Notes: generated from the sequence alone by a model not told the origin. Shown: positions 53,568 to 63,672, counted from the stretch's first letter. The stretch: 64,000 nucleotides of DNA from Nitrobacter sp051535235 (GCF_051535235.1 NZ_JBPPLZ010000001.1:310001-374000); one strand, 5' to 3'. Numbers and translations are program-made.

Positions 53568-55439
53568 TCAGGCCGACGCTGCCGCTTTCTTCCGCGCTTC
53601 CCGGCGCAGATAGGCCGCCAGGATGCCGAGCGCGGCTGGCGTCAGGCCATCGAGCCGCCCCGCCTGCCCCACCGTGCGCGGCTGGGCTTTTTCCAGCCGG
53701 TTGCGCGCCTCGTTGGAGAGGCCGGGTACCGCCGCATAGTCGATCCCGGTCAGGATGAGCCCCTCGTCCCGCCGGAATGCTTCGACATCGGCGGTCTGGC
53801 GCCTCAGGTAGACGTCGTATTTGGCGTCGATCTCCAGATGCACGGCGATTTTCGGATCGACGGCCGACAGCTCCCGCCAGATCGCGGTCACCTCACCCCA
53901 CCCGATCTCCGCATAAGACAGAAGCTCGAACGCCGACCGTCGATGGCCGTCACGGTTGAGCGAAAGCCCATGCCGGGCCGCCTCATTCGGCGTCACCGAC
54001 AGCGATCTCGCCAGCGCCTTCGCTGCCTCCAACGCCGCCATCTTGGCGCGGTGGTGCGTGGCGCGTTCCGCCCCGACACATCCCATTGCAATGCCCTTGT
54101 CCGTCAGCCGCTGGTCGGCATTGTCGGCGCGGAGCGTCAGGCGGTACTCGGCGCGCGAGGTGAACATCCGATAGGGCTCGGTAATCCCGCGGGTCACGAG
54201 ATCGTCGATCATGACGCCGAGATAGCCGTCGGCGCGGTCGAAAATAGCGGGATCGCCGCCGCCCGCCGCCAGGGCCGCATTCAGGCCCGCGACCAACCCC
54301 TGAGCCGCGGCCTCCTCATAGCCTGTGGTCCCGTTGATCTGCCCGGCCAGGAAAAGCCCGGGCAAGCGGCGGGTCTGCAAGGTCGGCTCGAGTTCGCGTG
54401 GATCGACATGATCGTATTCGATGGCATAGCCGGGCCGGGTCATCCGGACGCGCTCGAGGCCCGGAATGGTCGCGAGGATCGCGCGTTGAACCTCCTCCGG
54501 TAACGAGGTCGAAATCCCGTTGGGATAGACCGTGGGGTCGTCGAGGCCTTCCGGCTCCAGGAAAATCTGGTGGCCGTCGCGATCGCCGAAGCGAACCACC
54601 TTGTCCTCAATCGAGGGGCAATAACGCGGCCCCGAACTCGTGATCTGGCCGGAATAGATCGGCGAACGGTGGACGTTGGCCCGGATCACCTCGTGCGTTG
54701 CCGGCGTGGTGCGAGTGATGCCGCACTGGACCTGCGGCACCGTGATCCGGTCGGTCATCACCGAAAACGGCTCTGGCGGATCGTCGCCCGGCTGCATTTC
54801 CACCGCCGCCCAGTCGATGGTGGCGCCGTCGAGCCGCGGCGGCGTTCCGGTCTTGAGGCGGCCGAGCGTAAAGCCGATCCGCTCGAAGGCCGCGGACAGG
54901 CCGAGCGACGGCGCTTCACCGACCCGCCCGGCCGGCCAGCTTGTCTCGCCGAGGTGGATCAGGCCGCGCAGAAAGGTTCCCGTGGTGACAACGACCGCGC
55001 CAGCCCCGAGCTCACGGCCGTCGCTCAGGCGAATGCCGGCGATCCTGCCGTTTGCAACGAGCAGGTCGTCCGCCTCGCCTTCGATCACCTGGAGATTTGC
55101 GGTCTCTCGAATCGCGCCCTGCATCGCGGCGGCATACAGCTTGCGGTCGGCCTGTGCGCGCGGTCCGCGCACAGCCGGACCCTTGCGGCGATTGAGCATC
55201 CGGAACTGAATGCCGGCCGCGTCGGCCACTCGGCCCATCAGCCCGTCCAGCGCGTCGATCTCGCGGACCAGATGGCCCTTGCCCAGTCCGCCGATCGCCG
55301 GATTGCAGGACATGGCGCCCACCGTGTCGAAGCGATGGGTCACGAGCGTCGTCCGGGCGCCCATCCGCGCGGCCGCGGTCGCTGCCTCACAGCCGGCATG
55401 GCCGCCTCCGATCACGATAATGTCGAATGATGGGGTCAT
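53568..55439 (-). CDS. mnmG: tRNA uridine-5-carboxymethylaminomethyl synthesis enzyme MnmG
   Basis: FAD/NADH enzyme that, with MnmE, makes cmnm5U34 in tRNAs. 623 residues: FAD motif DIIVIGGGHAGCEAATAAARMG, then TGTFLRGLIHLGETSWPAGR and the conserved INGTTGYEEAAAQGLVAGLNAA. The C-terminus binds tRNA and MnmE. ATG start. It is adjacent to mnmE upstream with a parS site between. Confidence 0.97.
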   Translation of the reverse strand: MTPSFDIIVIGGGHAGCEAATAAARMGARTTLVTHRFDTVGAMSCNPAIGGLGKGHLVREIDALDGLMGRVADAAGIQFRMLNRRKGPAVRGPRAQADRKLYAAAMQGAIRETANLQVIEGEADDLLVANGRIAGIRLSDGRELGAGAVVVTTGTFLRGLIHLGETSWPAGRVGEAPSLGLSAAFERIGFTLGRLKTGTPPRLDGATIDWAAVEMQPGDDPPEPFSVMTDRITVPQVQCGITRTTPATHEVIRANVHRSPIYSGQITSSGPRYCPSIEDKVVRFGDRDGHQIFLEPEGLDDPTVYPNGISTSLPEEVQRAILATIPGLERVRMTRPGYAIEYDHVDPRELEPTLQTRRLPGLFLAGQINGTTGYEEAAAQGLVAGLNAALAAGGGDPAIFDRADGYLGVMIDDLVTRGITEPYRMFTSRAEYRLTLRADNADQRLTDKGIAMGCVGAERATHHRAKMAALEAAKALARSLSVTPNEAARHGLSLNRDGHRRSAFELLSYAEIGWGEVTAIWRELSAVDPKIAVHLEIDAKYDVYLRRQTADVEAFRRDEGLILTGIDYAAVPGLSNEARNRLEKAQPRTVGQAGRLDGLTPAALGILAAYLRREARKKAAASA

Positions 55440-55523
55440 GGGCTTTTCATTCCGCCGTGCCTTTTATCTCAGGCGACGACCGTGCGAAAGATCAGATCAG
55501 ACTCGGCGACGGCGCACGCGGGA

Positions 55524-55539
55524 CGTTTCACGTGAAACA
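55524..55539. promoter_or_regulatory. parS site 3 (between mnmG and mnmE)
   Basis: CGTTTCACGTGAAACA, one mismatch from consensus, in the 164-bp gap between mnmG and mnmE. Confidence 0.9.
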
Positions 55540-55603
55540 TTTGGGACAAGAGCAGAGTGCAATCTCCTCGCCGATTTGCGACAAAGAAATGAATATAGAT
55601 ACA

Positions 55604-56974
55604 CTACTTACCGATGCAAAAATCCTTAAACAGCGAATCCAGAATATCATCAATATCCACGCGCCCCAGCAGCCTTCCCATCAACTGAATCGAAATTCGA
55701 AGCTCTTCCGCCATAAATTCATCGCCCCGTCCGGCTGAAATCTCCGCCTTCGCAAGCGATGCTGCAGCCTCCCGCAATATGTTGCGGTGCCGCAGACGCG
55801 TGATAAGGGCCGTTTCGTCCCCTCCGAACCATTCTGCTGCGAACGACGTCAGAGACCTCACCAGTTCATCGACGCCATCGCCTCGCGCCGCAGAAATCCG
55901 GAAATAATGCGTCGCTGCCCCCCGCCCCGGTTTCGCCTCAAGTTGCCCCGACTTCGCCTCATCTGTCTCAGACCCGAAAAGATCGACCTTGGTGCGCACC
56001 CGCCAGACCGGCACGCCCCCCTCGCCGACCGGCTGCAGCGAACCGGCGCCGTCATCGTCCGCAAGCCACAACACCAGATCCGCGGCCGCAGCGCGCTCCT
56101 GCGCCCGCCGCACGCCCTCCCGCTCAACCGGATCCTCGGTTTCGCGAATGCCCGCGGTATCGATCAGCGTCACGGGGTAACCATCGAGATCGAGATGCAC
56201 CTCGATGACATCGCGCGTGGTTCCCGCATACGGCGAGACGATCGCGGCGTCCCGGCGCGCCAGACGATTGAGCAATGTCGACTTGCCAACATTCGGCGCG
56301 CCCGCGATCGCGACCGTCAACCCGTCGCGCAGGCGTTCGCTTTGTGCCGATGCCGCAAGGGTTTCTTCGATCTCGCGTCGAAGCCGCGCGATCTTTTCCA
56401 TCGCGGGCTTCAACAGATCATCAGGGACGTCGTCCTCGTCGGAAAAATCGATTCCGGCCTCGATCAGGGCCGACGCCTCGATCAGTTGCCCGCGCCATTC
56501 GCGCGCGCGATCGCCGAGCAGTCCCCGCAACTGCCGTAACGCCTGCCGCCGCTGCCGGTCGGTGTCGGCATGGATGAGATCGTCAAGACCCTCGGCTTCG
56601 GTGAGATCGATCTTGCCGTTCTCAAATGCGCGCCGGGTAAACTCTCCCGGCTCGGCTGCCCTCACATTGGCAATGGACGACAGCGCAGCGAACAACGCGT
56701 TCAATACCGCGCGACCGCCGTGAACGTGGAACTCCGCGACATCTTCGCCGGTCGCGCTCGCAGGTCCGGCAAACCACAAAACGACAGCATCATCAATCAC
56801 TTCACCGAGCGAATCGCGCAGCATAACCCGCTTCACCACGCGCGCGGCGGGAATTTCGCCGACGATCTTTTGAAGCGCCGTTCCCGCCTCGGCACCCGAG
56901 ACCCGCACGACCGCGATCGCCGACGGCGGCCGGCCCGACGACAGGGCGAAGATCGTTTGCTCCCGCGAATGCAT
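55604..56974 (-). CDS. mnmE: tRNA modification GTPase MnmE
   Basis: Partner of MnmG. 456 residues: N-terminal tetrahydrofolate-binding domain (TIFALSSGRPPSAIAVVRVSG), helical domain, G domain with G1 GAPNVGKSTLLN and G3 DTAGIRE, and the C-terminal CIGK that binds the formyl/methylene donor. ATG start. It is convergently spaced from nothing: the DUF255 gene runs divergently on the other strand. Confidence 0.97.
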   Translation of the reverse strand: MHSREQTIFALSSGRPPSAIAVVRVSGAEAGTALQKIVGEIPAARVVKRVMLRDSLGEVIDDAVVLWFAGPASATGEDVAEFHVHGGRAVLNALFAALSSIANVRAAEPGEFTRRAFENGKIDLTEAEGLDDLIHADTDRQRRQALRQLRGLLGDRAREWRGQLIEASALIEAGIDFSDEDDVPDDLLKPAMEKIARLRREIEETLAASAQSERLRDGLTVAIAGAPNVGKSTLLNRLARRDAAIVSPYAGTTRDVIEVHLDLDGYPVTLIDTAGIRETEDPVEREGVRRAQERAAAADLVLWLADDDGAGSLQPVGEGGVPVWRVRTKVDLFGSETDEAKSGQLEAKPGRGAATHYFRISAARGDGVDELVRSLTSFAAEWFGGDETALITRLRHRNILREAAASLAKAEISAGRGDEFMAEELRISIQLMGRLLGRVDIDDILDSLFKDFCIGK

Positions 56975-57078
56975 TGCCTATTGTCTTAATCGGCTTCGAC
57001 GACAAGGCAAATGCAGACGACAACGGCAAAGCCTTGCAGCTTTCCGTTATCGCACATTCGAAAGAAGGGCGCCTCGAT

Positions 57079-59124
57079 ATGAACCACGCCGCAGCCGGCT
57101 CCGGCCGTCCCGCGAATCGTCTGGCTGCGGAAACGAGCCCATACCTGCTGCAACACCAGTACAATCCCGTCGATTGGTGGCCGTGGGGACCCGCGGCGCT
57201 CGCCGAGGCGCAGCGGACCAACCGTCCGATCCTGCTGTCGATCGGCTACGCCGCCTGTCACTGGTGCCATGTCATGGCGCACGAAAGTTTCGAGGACGAC
57301 GAGGTCGCCGCGGTGATGAACGAGTTGTTCGTCTGTATCAAGGTCGATCGCGAGGAACGCCCGGACATCGATCAAATCTACATGGCCGCGCTGCATCATC
57401 TCGGCGAGCAGGGCGGCTGGCCGCTGACGATGTTCCTGTCATCAGACGGATCGCCGTTCTGGGGCGGCACGTATTTTCCGAAGCTGCCCGATTACGGCCG
57501 CCCGGCATTTACCGACGTCCTGCAATCAGTGGCGCGGGTTTTTCACGACAAGCCCGACCGGATCGCGCAAAACCGCGATGCGCTGCTCGCCCGGCTTTCC
57601 GAACGCGCCAGGTCCGAAAATCCGGCGAATCTCGGCCCCGCCGAACTCGATAGCGCCGCGGCCTCGATCATGCATGCAATCGATCCCGTGCACGGCGGGC
57701 TGCGTGGCGCGCCGAAATTTCCGCAATGCTCGGTGCTGGAATTTCTCTGGCGCGCCGGCGCGCGCACCGGCGATGAACGCTTCTTCGCCGCCACCGCACT
57801 GACCCTGACACGGATGAGCCAGGGCGGCATCTACGATCATCTCGGCGGCGGCTATGCCCGCTATTCGGTCGACGACAAGTGGCTGGTGCCGCACTTCGAG
57901 AAAATGCTTTACGACAACGCGCAGATCCTCGACCTGCTCGCGCTCGACTCCGCACGCAGCCACAATCCGCTGTACCGCGAACACGCGATCGAGACCGTCG
58001 ATTGGCTTTGCCGGGAGATGGTGACGGCGGAGGGCGGCTTCGCGTCCTCGCTCGACGCCGACTCCGACGGCGAGGAGGGCAAGTTCTACGTCTGGTCGCT
58101 AAAAGAGATCGAAGAGGTGCTCGGCGCGGCCGACGCCGCCGATTTCGCCGCGCGATACGACATCACCGCGAGGGGCAATTTCGAAGGCGATAACATTCCC
58201 AATCGCCTGAAGAGTGCCAGCGTCGACGACGGCGATGATCCACGCATGCGGGCGTTGCGCGAAAAGCTGTTGGCGCGTCGCGCAAGTCGCGTTCGTCCGG
58301 GCCTCGACGACAAGGTTCTCGCCGACTGGAATGGCCTGATGATCGCCGCGCTCGTTCACGCAGCCTGCGCCTTCGACGTCGCGGACTGGCTGCAGACCGC
58401 GCGCACCGCGTACGACTTCGTTCGGACCGCGATGACCCGCGACGGGCGGCTCGGTCATTCGTGGCGCGCGGGAAGGCTGCTGATTCCGGGGCTCGCTTCC
58501 GACTATGCCGCGATGGGACGCGCGGCGCTTGCCCTGTATGAGGCGACCGGCGACAACGCGTTCCTCGAGCAGGCGCTGTGCTGGCAGTCGACGCTGGATA
58601 CGCATTACGCCGACGTCGAACACGGCGGCTATTATCTCACCGCCGACGATGCCGAAGGGTTGATCGTGCGGCCGCACGCGACGGCCGACGATGCCATCCC
58701 CAACCATGACGGACTGATCGCGCAAAACCTGGTCCGCCTCGCGGCACTGACCGGCGATACAAAGTGGCGCGAGCGCATCGACGCGCTGTTCGCCGCGTTG
58801 CTGCCGAGCGCGACCGCGACTGGCTTCGGACAGTTGTCGCTGATGAACGCGCTCGATCTCCGCCTCACCGGCGCGGAGATCGTCGTGGTCGGCGAGGGCA
58901 CGCAAGCCGACGCGCTGCTCAATACCGCGCGAAAACTGCCGCACGCCACAAGCATCGTGCTGCACGTGCCGCATGCCGATGCGCTGCCGGCCGATCACCC
59001 CGCGCGCGCCAAGGCGAATTCCGTGCAGGGCGCCGCAGTCTTTGTCTGCCGCAACCAGAGCTGCTCGCTGCCGGTGGCTGATCCCGTTGATCTGATCGTC
59101 TGGTCACAAATCAATGGTTTATAG
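57079..59124 (+). CDS. DUF255 thioredoxin-domain protein (YyaL/SSP411-like)
   Basis: 681 residues: an N-terminal thioredoxin-like domain (ANRLAAETSPYLLQHQYNPVDWW, then GYAACHWCHVMAHESFED, with a CHWC pair, and EERPDIDQIYM) followed by a large (alpha/alpha)6 barrel-like region resembling glycoside hydrolases or epimerases (YDHLGGGYARYSVDDKWLVPHFEKMLYDNAQ). The function is not established in bacteria. Start ATG 57079 with GAAGG upstream; an earlier frame to 56974 adds unsupported sequence. Confidence 0.88.
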   Translation: MNHAAAGSGRPANRLAAETSPYLLQHQYNPVDWWPWGPAALAEAQRTNRPILLSIGYAACHWCHVMAHESFEDDEVAAVMNELFVCIKVDREERPDIDQIYMAALHHLGEQGGWPLTMFLSSDGSPFWGGTYFPKLPDYGRPAFTDVLQSVARVFHDKPDRIAQNRDALLARLSERARSENPANLGPAELDSAAASIMHAIDPVHGGLRGAPKFPQCSVLEFLWRAGARTGDERFFAATALTLTRMSQGGIYDHLGGGYARYSVDDKWLVPHFEKMLYDNAQILDLLALDSARSHNPLYREHAIETVDWLCREMVTAEGGFASSLDADSDGEEGKFYVWSLKEIEEVLGAADAADFAARYDITARGNFEGDNIPNRLKSASVDDGDDPRMRALREKLLARRASRVRPGLDDKVLADWNGLMIAALVHAACAFDVADWLQTARTAYDFVRTAMTRDGRLGHSWRAGRLLIPGLASDYAAMGRAALALYEATGDNAFLEQALCWQSTLDTHYADVEHGGYYLTADDAEGLIVRPHATADDAIPNHDGLIAQNLVRLAALTGDTKWRERIDALFAALLPSATATGFGQLSLMNALDLRLTGAEIVVVGEGTQADALLNTARKLPHATSIVLHVPHADALPADHPARAKANSVQGAAVFVCRNQSCSLPVADPVDLIVWSQINGL

Positions 59125-59203
59125 AGTCTTAAAGCAACCGTCCGGCCTGTAAGGTATTTACGACGGTAAGCCGCCTTTAACACGATCTGGCTAGCGTCCA
59201 CCC

Positions 59204-60187
59204 ATGTCATCGGGCGTCCTGGACCTTTCGGCTTTTAGACCAGCCAACCGGATCATCTGGCTGCTCATCACTGCCATGACCGGAGGGCTTGCTGTCAGCT
59301 ATTGGGCTGCCGGCCTGTCGCTCGATCTGCGGAGCGGCTGGATGATCCTGACCGTTTTTCCGCTGTGCTTTTTGGTGGCGTGGTACTATCGCTGTCGCCG
59401 GATCGATCCATGGATATCAGCCGGCACGGAAGCGGCCGGACAGCTCACCCTGATCCTGTTGCTTGGGACTCTTTTGAGCTATGCCGCCGCCGCGCCCGCA
59501 TTTCCCTATCGCGATGCCATGCTTTACACCGCCGACAAAACCCTCGGTTTTGACTGGCTATCCTACCTTGCATTCTTCAACTCACATCCGACTATAGGCT
59601 ATCTCGGAAACCTCGCCTATTTTTCCATGAAACTGCAGATGCCGATTGTCCTGATCGCGCTGATAGCGACGTCGAGAATCGCGAGGCTGCAACAATTCAT
59701 CGTCGCCACCGTGGCGTCGCTCACCATCACACTCGCCGTCTTCACCTTCGTACCAGCGGTGGCCTATTACGCCTATCTCGGAATACATCCCTCAGATTTT
59801 TCCAATCTGACCCCCTCGACGCCCTATGCTCACATCCGGCACCTTGAGGGTATCCGCAGCGGCCTCGTGCACATCGTTCGCCTTAACGATCTCGAAGGCC
59901 TGATCACATTTCCAAGCTTTCATACCGTCTCGGCGCTGCTCTATGTCTGGGCTCTATGGCCGATTCGGCGACTGCGTTGGCCTGCCGTTGTCCTCAACAT
60001 CCTGATGATCGCTTCCACACCGATCGATGGCGCCCACTACGCTATCGACATTATCGGCGGGATCATCGTCGCTATCATCGCCATTGTCTTGACAACCTAC
60101 GTGACGGGAGTCGTCTGCGCCCGCTCGGTCGCACAGTACGTCACCTTGAACGATCCCAAAGGGATTGCATCATCCAAGCCGGCATAG
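59204..60187 (+). CDS. PAP2-family phosphatase/transferase membrane protein
   Basis: 327 residues with about six hydrophobic helices. PAP2 motifs are TFPSFHTVSALL (SxHT) and DGAHYAIDIIGG (HxxxD). The layout resembles inositol-phosphorylceramide synthase-like PAP2 proteins. Substrate unknown: a lipid phosphatase or lipid-head transferase is plausible. ATG start; a short gap from the DUF255 gene. Confidence 0.85.
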   Translation: MSSGVLDLSAFRPANRIIWLLITAMTGGLAVSYWAAGLSLDLRSGWMILTVFPLCFLVAWYYRCRRIDPWISAGTEAAGQLTLILLLGTLLSYAAAAPAFPYRDAMLYTADKTLGFDWLSYLAFFNSHPTIGYLGNLAYFSMKLQMPIVLIALIATSRIARLQQFIVATVASLTITLAVFTFVPAVAYYAYLGIHPSDFSNLTPSTPYAHIRHLEGIRSGLVHIVRLNDLEGLITFPSFHTVSALLYVWALWPIRRLRWPAVVLNILMIASTPIDGAHYAIDIIGGIIVAIIAIVLTTYVTGVVCARSVAQYVTLNDPKGIASSKPA

Positions 60188-60236
60188 GAACGCTCGATAT
60201 ACAGGCCAAGTGTCAAGCTTGGAGAGCCGGTGATAT

Positions 60237-61502
60237 TTAGGTATTCATCGACTCGAAGAATTCAGAGTTGTTCTTGGTGTTGCGCAGCTTGTCGAGCAGG
60301 AACTCGATCGCATCCATGGTGCCCATCGGATTGAGAATGCGCCGCAACACGTACATCTTCTTGAGCAGTTGCGGATCGGTGATCAATTCTTCCTTGCGGG
60401 TGCCGGAACGGGCGATGTCGATCGCCGGGAAGGTGCGCTTGTCGGCGACCTTGCGGTCGAGAATGAGTTCGGAGTTGCCGGTGCCCTTGAACTCCTCGAA
60501 GATCACCTCGTCCATGCGGCTGCCGGTGTCGACAAGCGCGGTGGCGATGATGGTCAGCGAGCCGCCTTCCTCGATATTGCGCGCAGCACCGAAGAATCGC
60601 TTCGGCCGCTGCAACGCGTTGGCGTCGACGCCGCCGGTCAGCACCTTGCCGGAGGAGGGCACCACGGTGTTGTAGGCGCGGCCCAGGCGCGTGATCGAAT
60701 CGAGCAGGATCACGACGTCGCGGCCATGTTCGACCAGACGCTTGGCCTTTTCGATCACCATCTCGGCGACCTGGACATGACGCACGGCCGGCTCGTCGAA
60801 CGTCGAGGATACGACTTCGCCCTTCACCGAGCGCTGCATGTCGGTGACTTCCTCCGGGCGCTCATCGATCAGAAGAACGATCAGATAGCATTCCGGATGG
60901 TTGGCGGTGATGGAGTGCGCGATGTTCTGCATCAGCACGGTCTTGCCGGTGCGCGGCGGCGCCACGATCAGCGCACGCTGTCCCTTGCCGATCGGCGCGA
61001 CGATATCGATGACCCGCGCCGACAGGTCCTTGCGGGTTGAGTCCTCCAGTTCGAGCCGAAACCGCTGATCGGGGAACAGCGGCGTCAGGTTGTCGAAGTT
61101 GACCTTGTGCTTCGACTTCTCCGGGTCCTCGAAATTGAGCGTGTTGACTTTCAACAGCGCAAAATAACGCTCGCCTTCCTTCGGGCTGCGGATGTGACCT
61201 TCGATGGTGTCTCCGGTTCGCAGGCCGAAGCGGCGGATCTGCGACGGCGAGACGTAGATATCGTCCGGGCCCGGCAGATAGTTTGCGTCCGGCGAGCGTA
61301 AAAATCCGAAGCCGTCGGAAAGAACCTCGACCACGCCTTCGCCGATGATATCGATTTCCTGAATCGCCAGTTGCTTGAGAATGGCGAACATCAGCTCCTG
61401 CTTGCGCATGGTGCTGGCATTTTCGACCCCAAGCTCTTCCGCGAACGAGACGAGTTCGGCTGGCGTCTTGGCCTTGAGGTCTTGAAGTTTCATTTCCCGC
61501 AT
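60237..61502 (-). CDS. rho: Transcription termination factor Rho
   Basis: Hexameric RNA helicase that ends transcripts. 421 residues: N-terminal domain (LKAKTPAELVSFAEELGVENASTMRKQELMFAILK), cold-shock-type RNA-binding domain (LPGPDDIYVSPSQIRRFGLRTGDTIEG), and the ATPase with P-loop PIGKGQRALIVAPPRTGKT, Q- and R-loops. Two in-frame ATG lie at 61502 and 61493. Upstream is a 434-bp leader. Confidence 0.97.
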   Translation of the reverse strand: MREMKLQDLKAKTPAELVSFAEELGVENASTMRKQELMFAILKQLAIQEIDIIGEGVVEVLSDGFGFLRSPDANYLPGPDDIYVSPSQIRRFGLRTGDTIEGHIRSPKEGERYFALLKVNTLNFEDPEKSKHKVNFDNLTPLFPDQRFRLELEDSTRKDLSARVIDIVAPIGKGQRALIVAPPRTGKTVLMQNIAHSITANHPECYLIVLLIDERPEEVTDMQRSVKGEVVSSTFDEPAVRHVQVAEMVIEKAKRLVEHGRDVVILLDSITRLGRAYNTVVPSSGKVLTGGVDANALQRPKRFFGAARNIEEGGSLTIIATALVDTGSRMDEVIFEEFKGTGNSELILDRKVADKRTFPAIDIARSGTRKEELITDPQLLKKMYVLRRILNPMGTMDAIEFLLDKLRNTKNNSEFFESMNT

Positions 61503-61936
61503 TTGGGAGGGTCCTGTGGAACGCTTCGAGGAGGATCGTCAGGCGGGTTCACGAAGATGCGGACGGCTTGAGAGAACGTCCGCAGATCCTGACCGTGGAA
61601 AAAAACTTTGGGCAAGGAAGATGCCGAAAGGCTTCCTGGCGTGGCGGCCGGCTCAACAACGAAACCGGATCGTGACCACATCCGCCTGCTTGGGGTGGGA
61701 TATCAGCAATATAGAAAATTGAACGCTTTCGTGCAAGGAGGAGTGCATCAGTCTTCCGTCGAAGGCTGTCTGCTCAAGCAGCCCGGCGACCCGGAACCAG
61801 CGTGACGTCCCCGGTCTTGCCTGTCCGCCCTGGCGCGAAATTCCGCAAAGGGAACGCGGGTTTAGCGCCGGAAGGCGATCAAGTCACGGATTGACGGCAT
61901 TCTTTTTCCAGCCGGCAACGTCCCGCTTCCGTCCCG
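61503..61936. other. Rho leader and gap to hemJ
   Basis: 434 bp without a credible gene. It holds a perfect 8-bp hairpin TGCGGACG (61558-61565) / CGTCCGCA (61577-61584) 56 bp upstream of the rho start, which may serve rho autoregulation. Nothing else is clear. Confidence 0.55.
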
Positions 61937-62356
61937 TTACGGCTTGACGATAACAAGTATGACGATGCCGACCATCAAAGCTGTAACCACCTCATTGATA
62001 ATACGATAGAATTTTTGACTCATCACGTTCCGATCGGCCGCGAAATCCCGCACGCGGCGAGCGAAATAGCCATGAATGCCGGACATCAGGATCACCAGCG
62101 CCAGCTTTCCCTGAAACCAGCCCGCCAGATACCATTGATGCACCCACATCATATAAAGCCCGAGCCCCCAGGCCACCATCATCGCCGGATTGATGATCGC
62201 CTTGAAGAGCCGCCGCTCCATCACCTTGAAGGTCTCGGATTGTTTCGAGCCGATCTCGGCCTCGCAGTGATAAACGAACAGCCGCGGCAAATAGAGCATC
62301 CCGGCCATCCAGGAAATCACCGCAATCACATGAAATGCCTTGATCCATTCGTACAT
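61937..62356 (-). CDS. hemJ: Protoporphyrinogen oxidase HemJ
   Basis: About 139 residues, four membrane helices, heme biosynthesis (protoporphyrinogen IX to protoporphyrin IX). MYEWIKAFHVIAVISWMAGMLYLPRLFVYH has the conserved His and Arg; later AIINPAMMVAWGLGLYMMW and GIHGYFARRVRDFA. ATG at 62356. It lies next to rho and the putative origin, whereas many relatives have hemE in this region. Confidence 0.93.
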   Translation of the reverse strand: MYEWIKAFHVIAVISWMAGMLYLPRLFVYHCEAEIGSKQSETFKVMERRLFKAIINPAMMVAWGLGLYMMWVHQWYLAGWFQGKLALVILMSGIHGYFARRVRDFAADRNVMSQKFYRIINEVVTALMVGIVILVIVKP

Positions 62357-62404
62357 CGATCTTCTCGCTCGGATGACCCGACGGTCGTCAATCTGTCGGA
62401 ACAT

Positions 62405-62820
62405 ACAGCCGGCATCCGGGTTATTCCGGCGACGGATAGAGACCTGATCGGGACGATCTCCGCAAGCGACTCTTTTCTAAAAATTACTTTTTAGATTCTT
62501 AAAGTTTGAGTCTAAGTGGCGGTGAATTCGGCGGGCACAATTCTGTCCCGGCTCTTTCAAAAGCTTCTTCACAACGCTGCCGAATTAAGACCTGCTCAGC
62601 CGCGAAACCGAAAGATCGTTAGCAGCGCAAACACTTACGCGTTGTTGGGCTGCAATTACCCAGAGACATTTCCACACAGTCTCATTATCATAGCCGGTGA
62701 TCGACGGAGTTATCACTGCCGTGAGGCCTGTGAGCAAAAACCCCGGTTATCCCGCGGTCCTTGCCGGATGAGCCCTATCGCGGTTCGAACTCCACAGCGA
62801 TGCACAGGTATTCAGGGGTC
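62405..62820. other. Putative chromosomal replication origin
   Basis: AT-rich gap between hemJ and the DUF299 gene, the position of oriC in other Alphaproteobacteria. It has an AT tract (62471-62510), three GANTC sites (62468, 62494, 62508) within 45 bp, a near-match DnaA box ATTTCCACA (62668-62676) and TTATC starts at 62710 and 62747. No gene is seen. Confidence 0.5.
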
Positions 62821-63672
62821 ATGGCGCCCATCACCGGCAGCAATTTTCATCTTCATCTGGTGTCTGATTCGACCGGCGAGACGCTGATCACGGTGTCGCG
62901 TGCGGTCGCCGCCCAATATGCCAACCTCACGCCGGTCGAACACGTCTACCCGCTGGTGCGCAGCCAGAAGCAGCTCGACCGCGTTCTTGCGGAAATCGAG
63001 GAAACGCCGGGAATCGTTTTGTTCACGCTCCTGGAAAAGGATCTGGTCGAGCGTCTCGAAGCCAAGTGCCAGGAAATCAACAGCCCGAGTCTTTCGATTA
63101 TCGGTCCTGTGATGCAGTTGTTTCAGGCCTATCTCGGCGCTTCCACGATCGGCCGAGTCGGCGCGCAGCATACGCTGAACGCGGACTACTTCAGGCGTAT
63201 CGACGCCTTGAACTACACCATGATGCATGACGACGGACAGCATGTCGAAGGGCTGGAGGAGGCCGACGTCGTTCTGGTCGGAGTGTCGCGCACGTCGAAA
63301 ACGCCAACGTCGGTCTATCTTGCCAACCGCGGCATCCGCACTGCGAACGTGCCGCTGGTGCCGGGCATCGCCATCCCGCGTCAACTGGAAACTCTGAAAA
63401 AGCCCCTGATCGTCAGCCTTCATGCAGCGCCCGAGCGTCTCATTCAGGTCCGGCAGAACCGGCTGTTGAGCATCGGCTCGGGTGCCGGCAACGAGACCTA
63501 TATCGATCGCCAATCGGTTACCGATGAAGTGACCTATGCCCGCCGCCTCAGCGCGAAGCACGACTGGGTCCAGCTCGACGTCACGCGCCGGTCGATCGAA
63601 GAGACCGCCGCAGCGATCATGAAGCTGTTTGCGGATCGGCAACGGCAGCGGCAGGCGGAGCAGGGTCGGTGA
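62821..63672 (+). CDS. DUF299 bifunctional kinase/pyrophosphorylase (PPDK regulatory-like)
   Basis: Family that phosphorylates or dephosphorylates pyruvate phosphate dikinase or PEP synthetase. 283 residues; FHLHLVSDSTGETLITVSRA and the P-loop VGVSRTSKTPTSVYLANRG are diagnostic. ATG at 62821 follows a 416-bp AT-rich gap; longer starts run into that gap. The GTGA at the end overlaps maf. Confidence 0.92.
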   Translation: MAPITGSNFHLHLVSDSTGETLITVSRAVAAQYANLTPVEHVYPLVRSQKQLDRVLAEIEETPGIVLFTLLEKDLVERLEAKCQEINSPSLSIIGPVMQLFQAYLGASTIGRVGAQHTLNADYFRRIDALNYTMMHDDGQHVEGLEEADVVLVGVSRTSKTPTSVYLANRGIRTANVPLVPGIAIPRQLETLKKPLIVSLHAAPERLIQVRQNRLLSIGSGAGNETYIDRQSVTDEVTYARRLSAKHDWVQLDVTRRSIEETAAAIMKLFADRQRQRQAEQGR

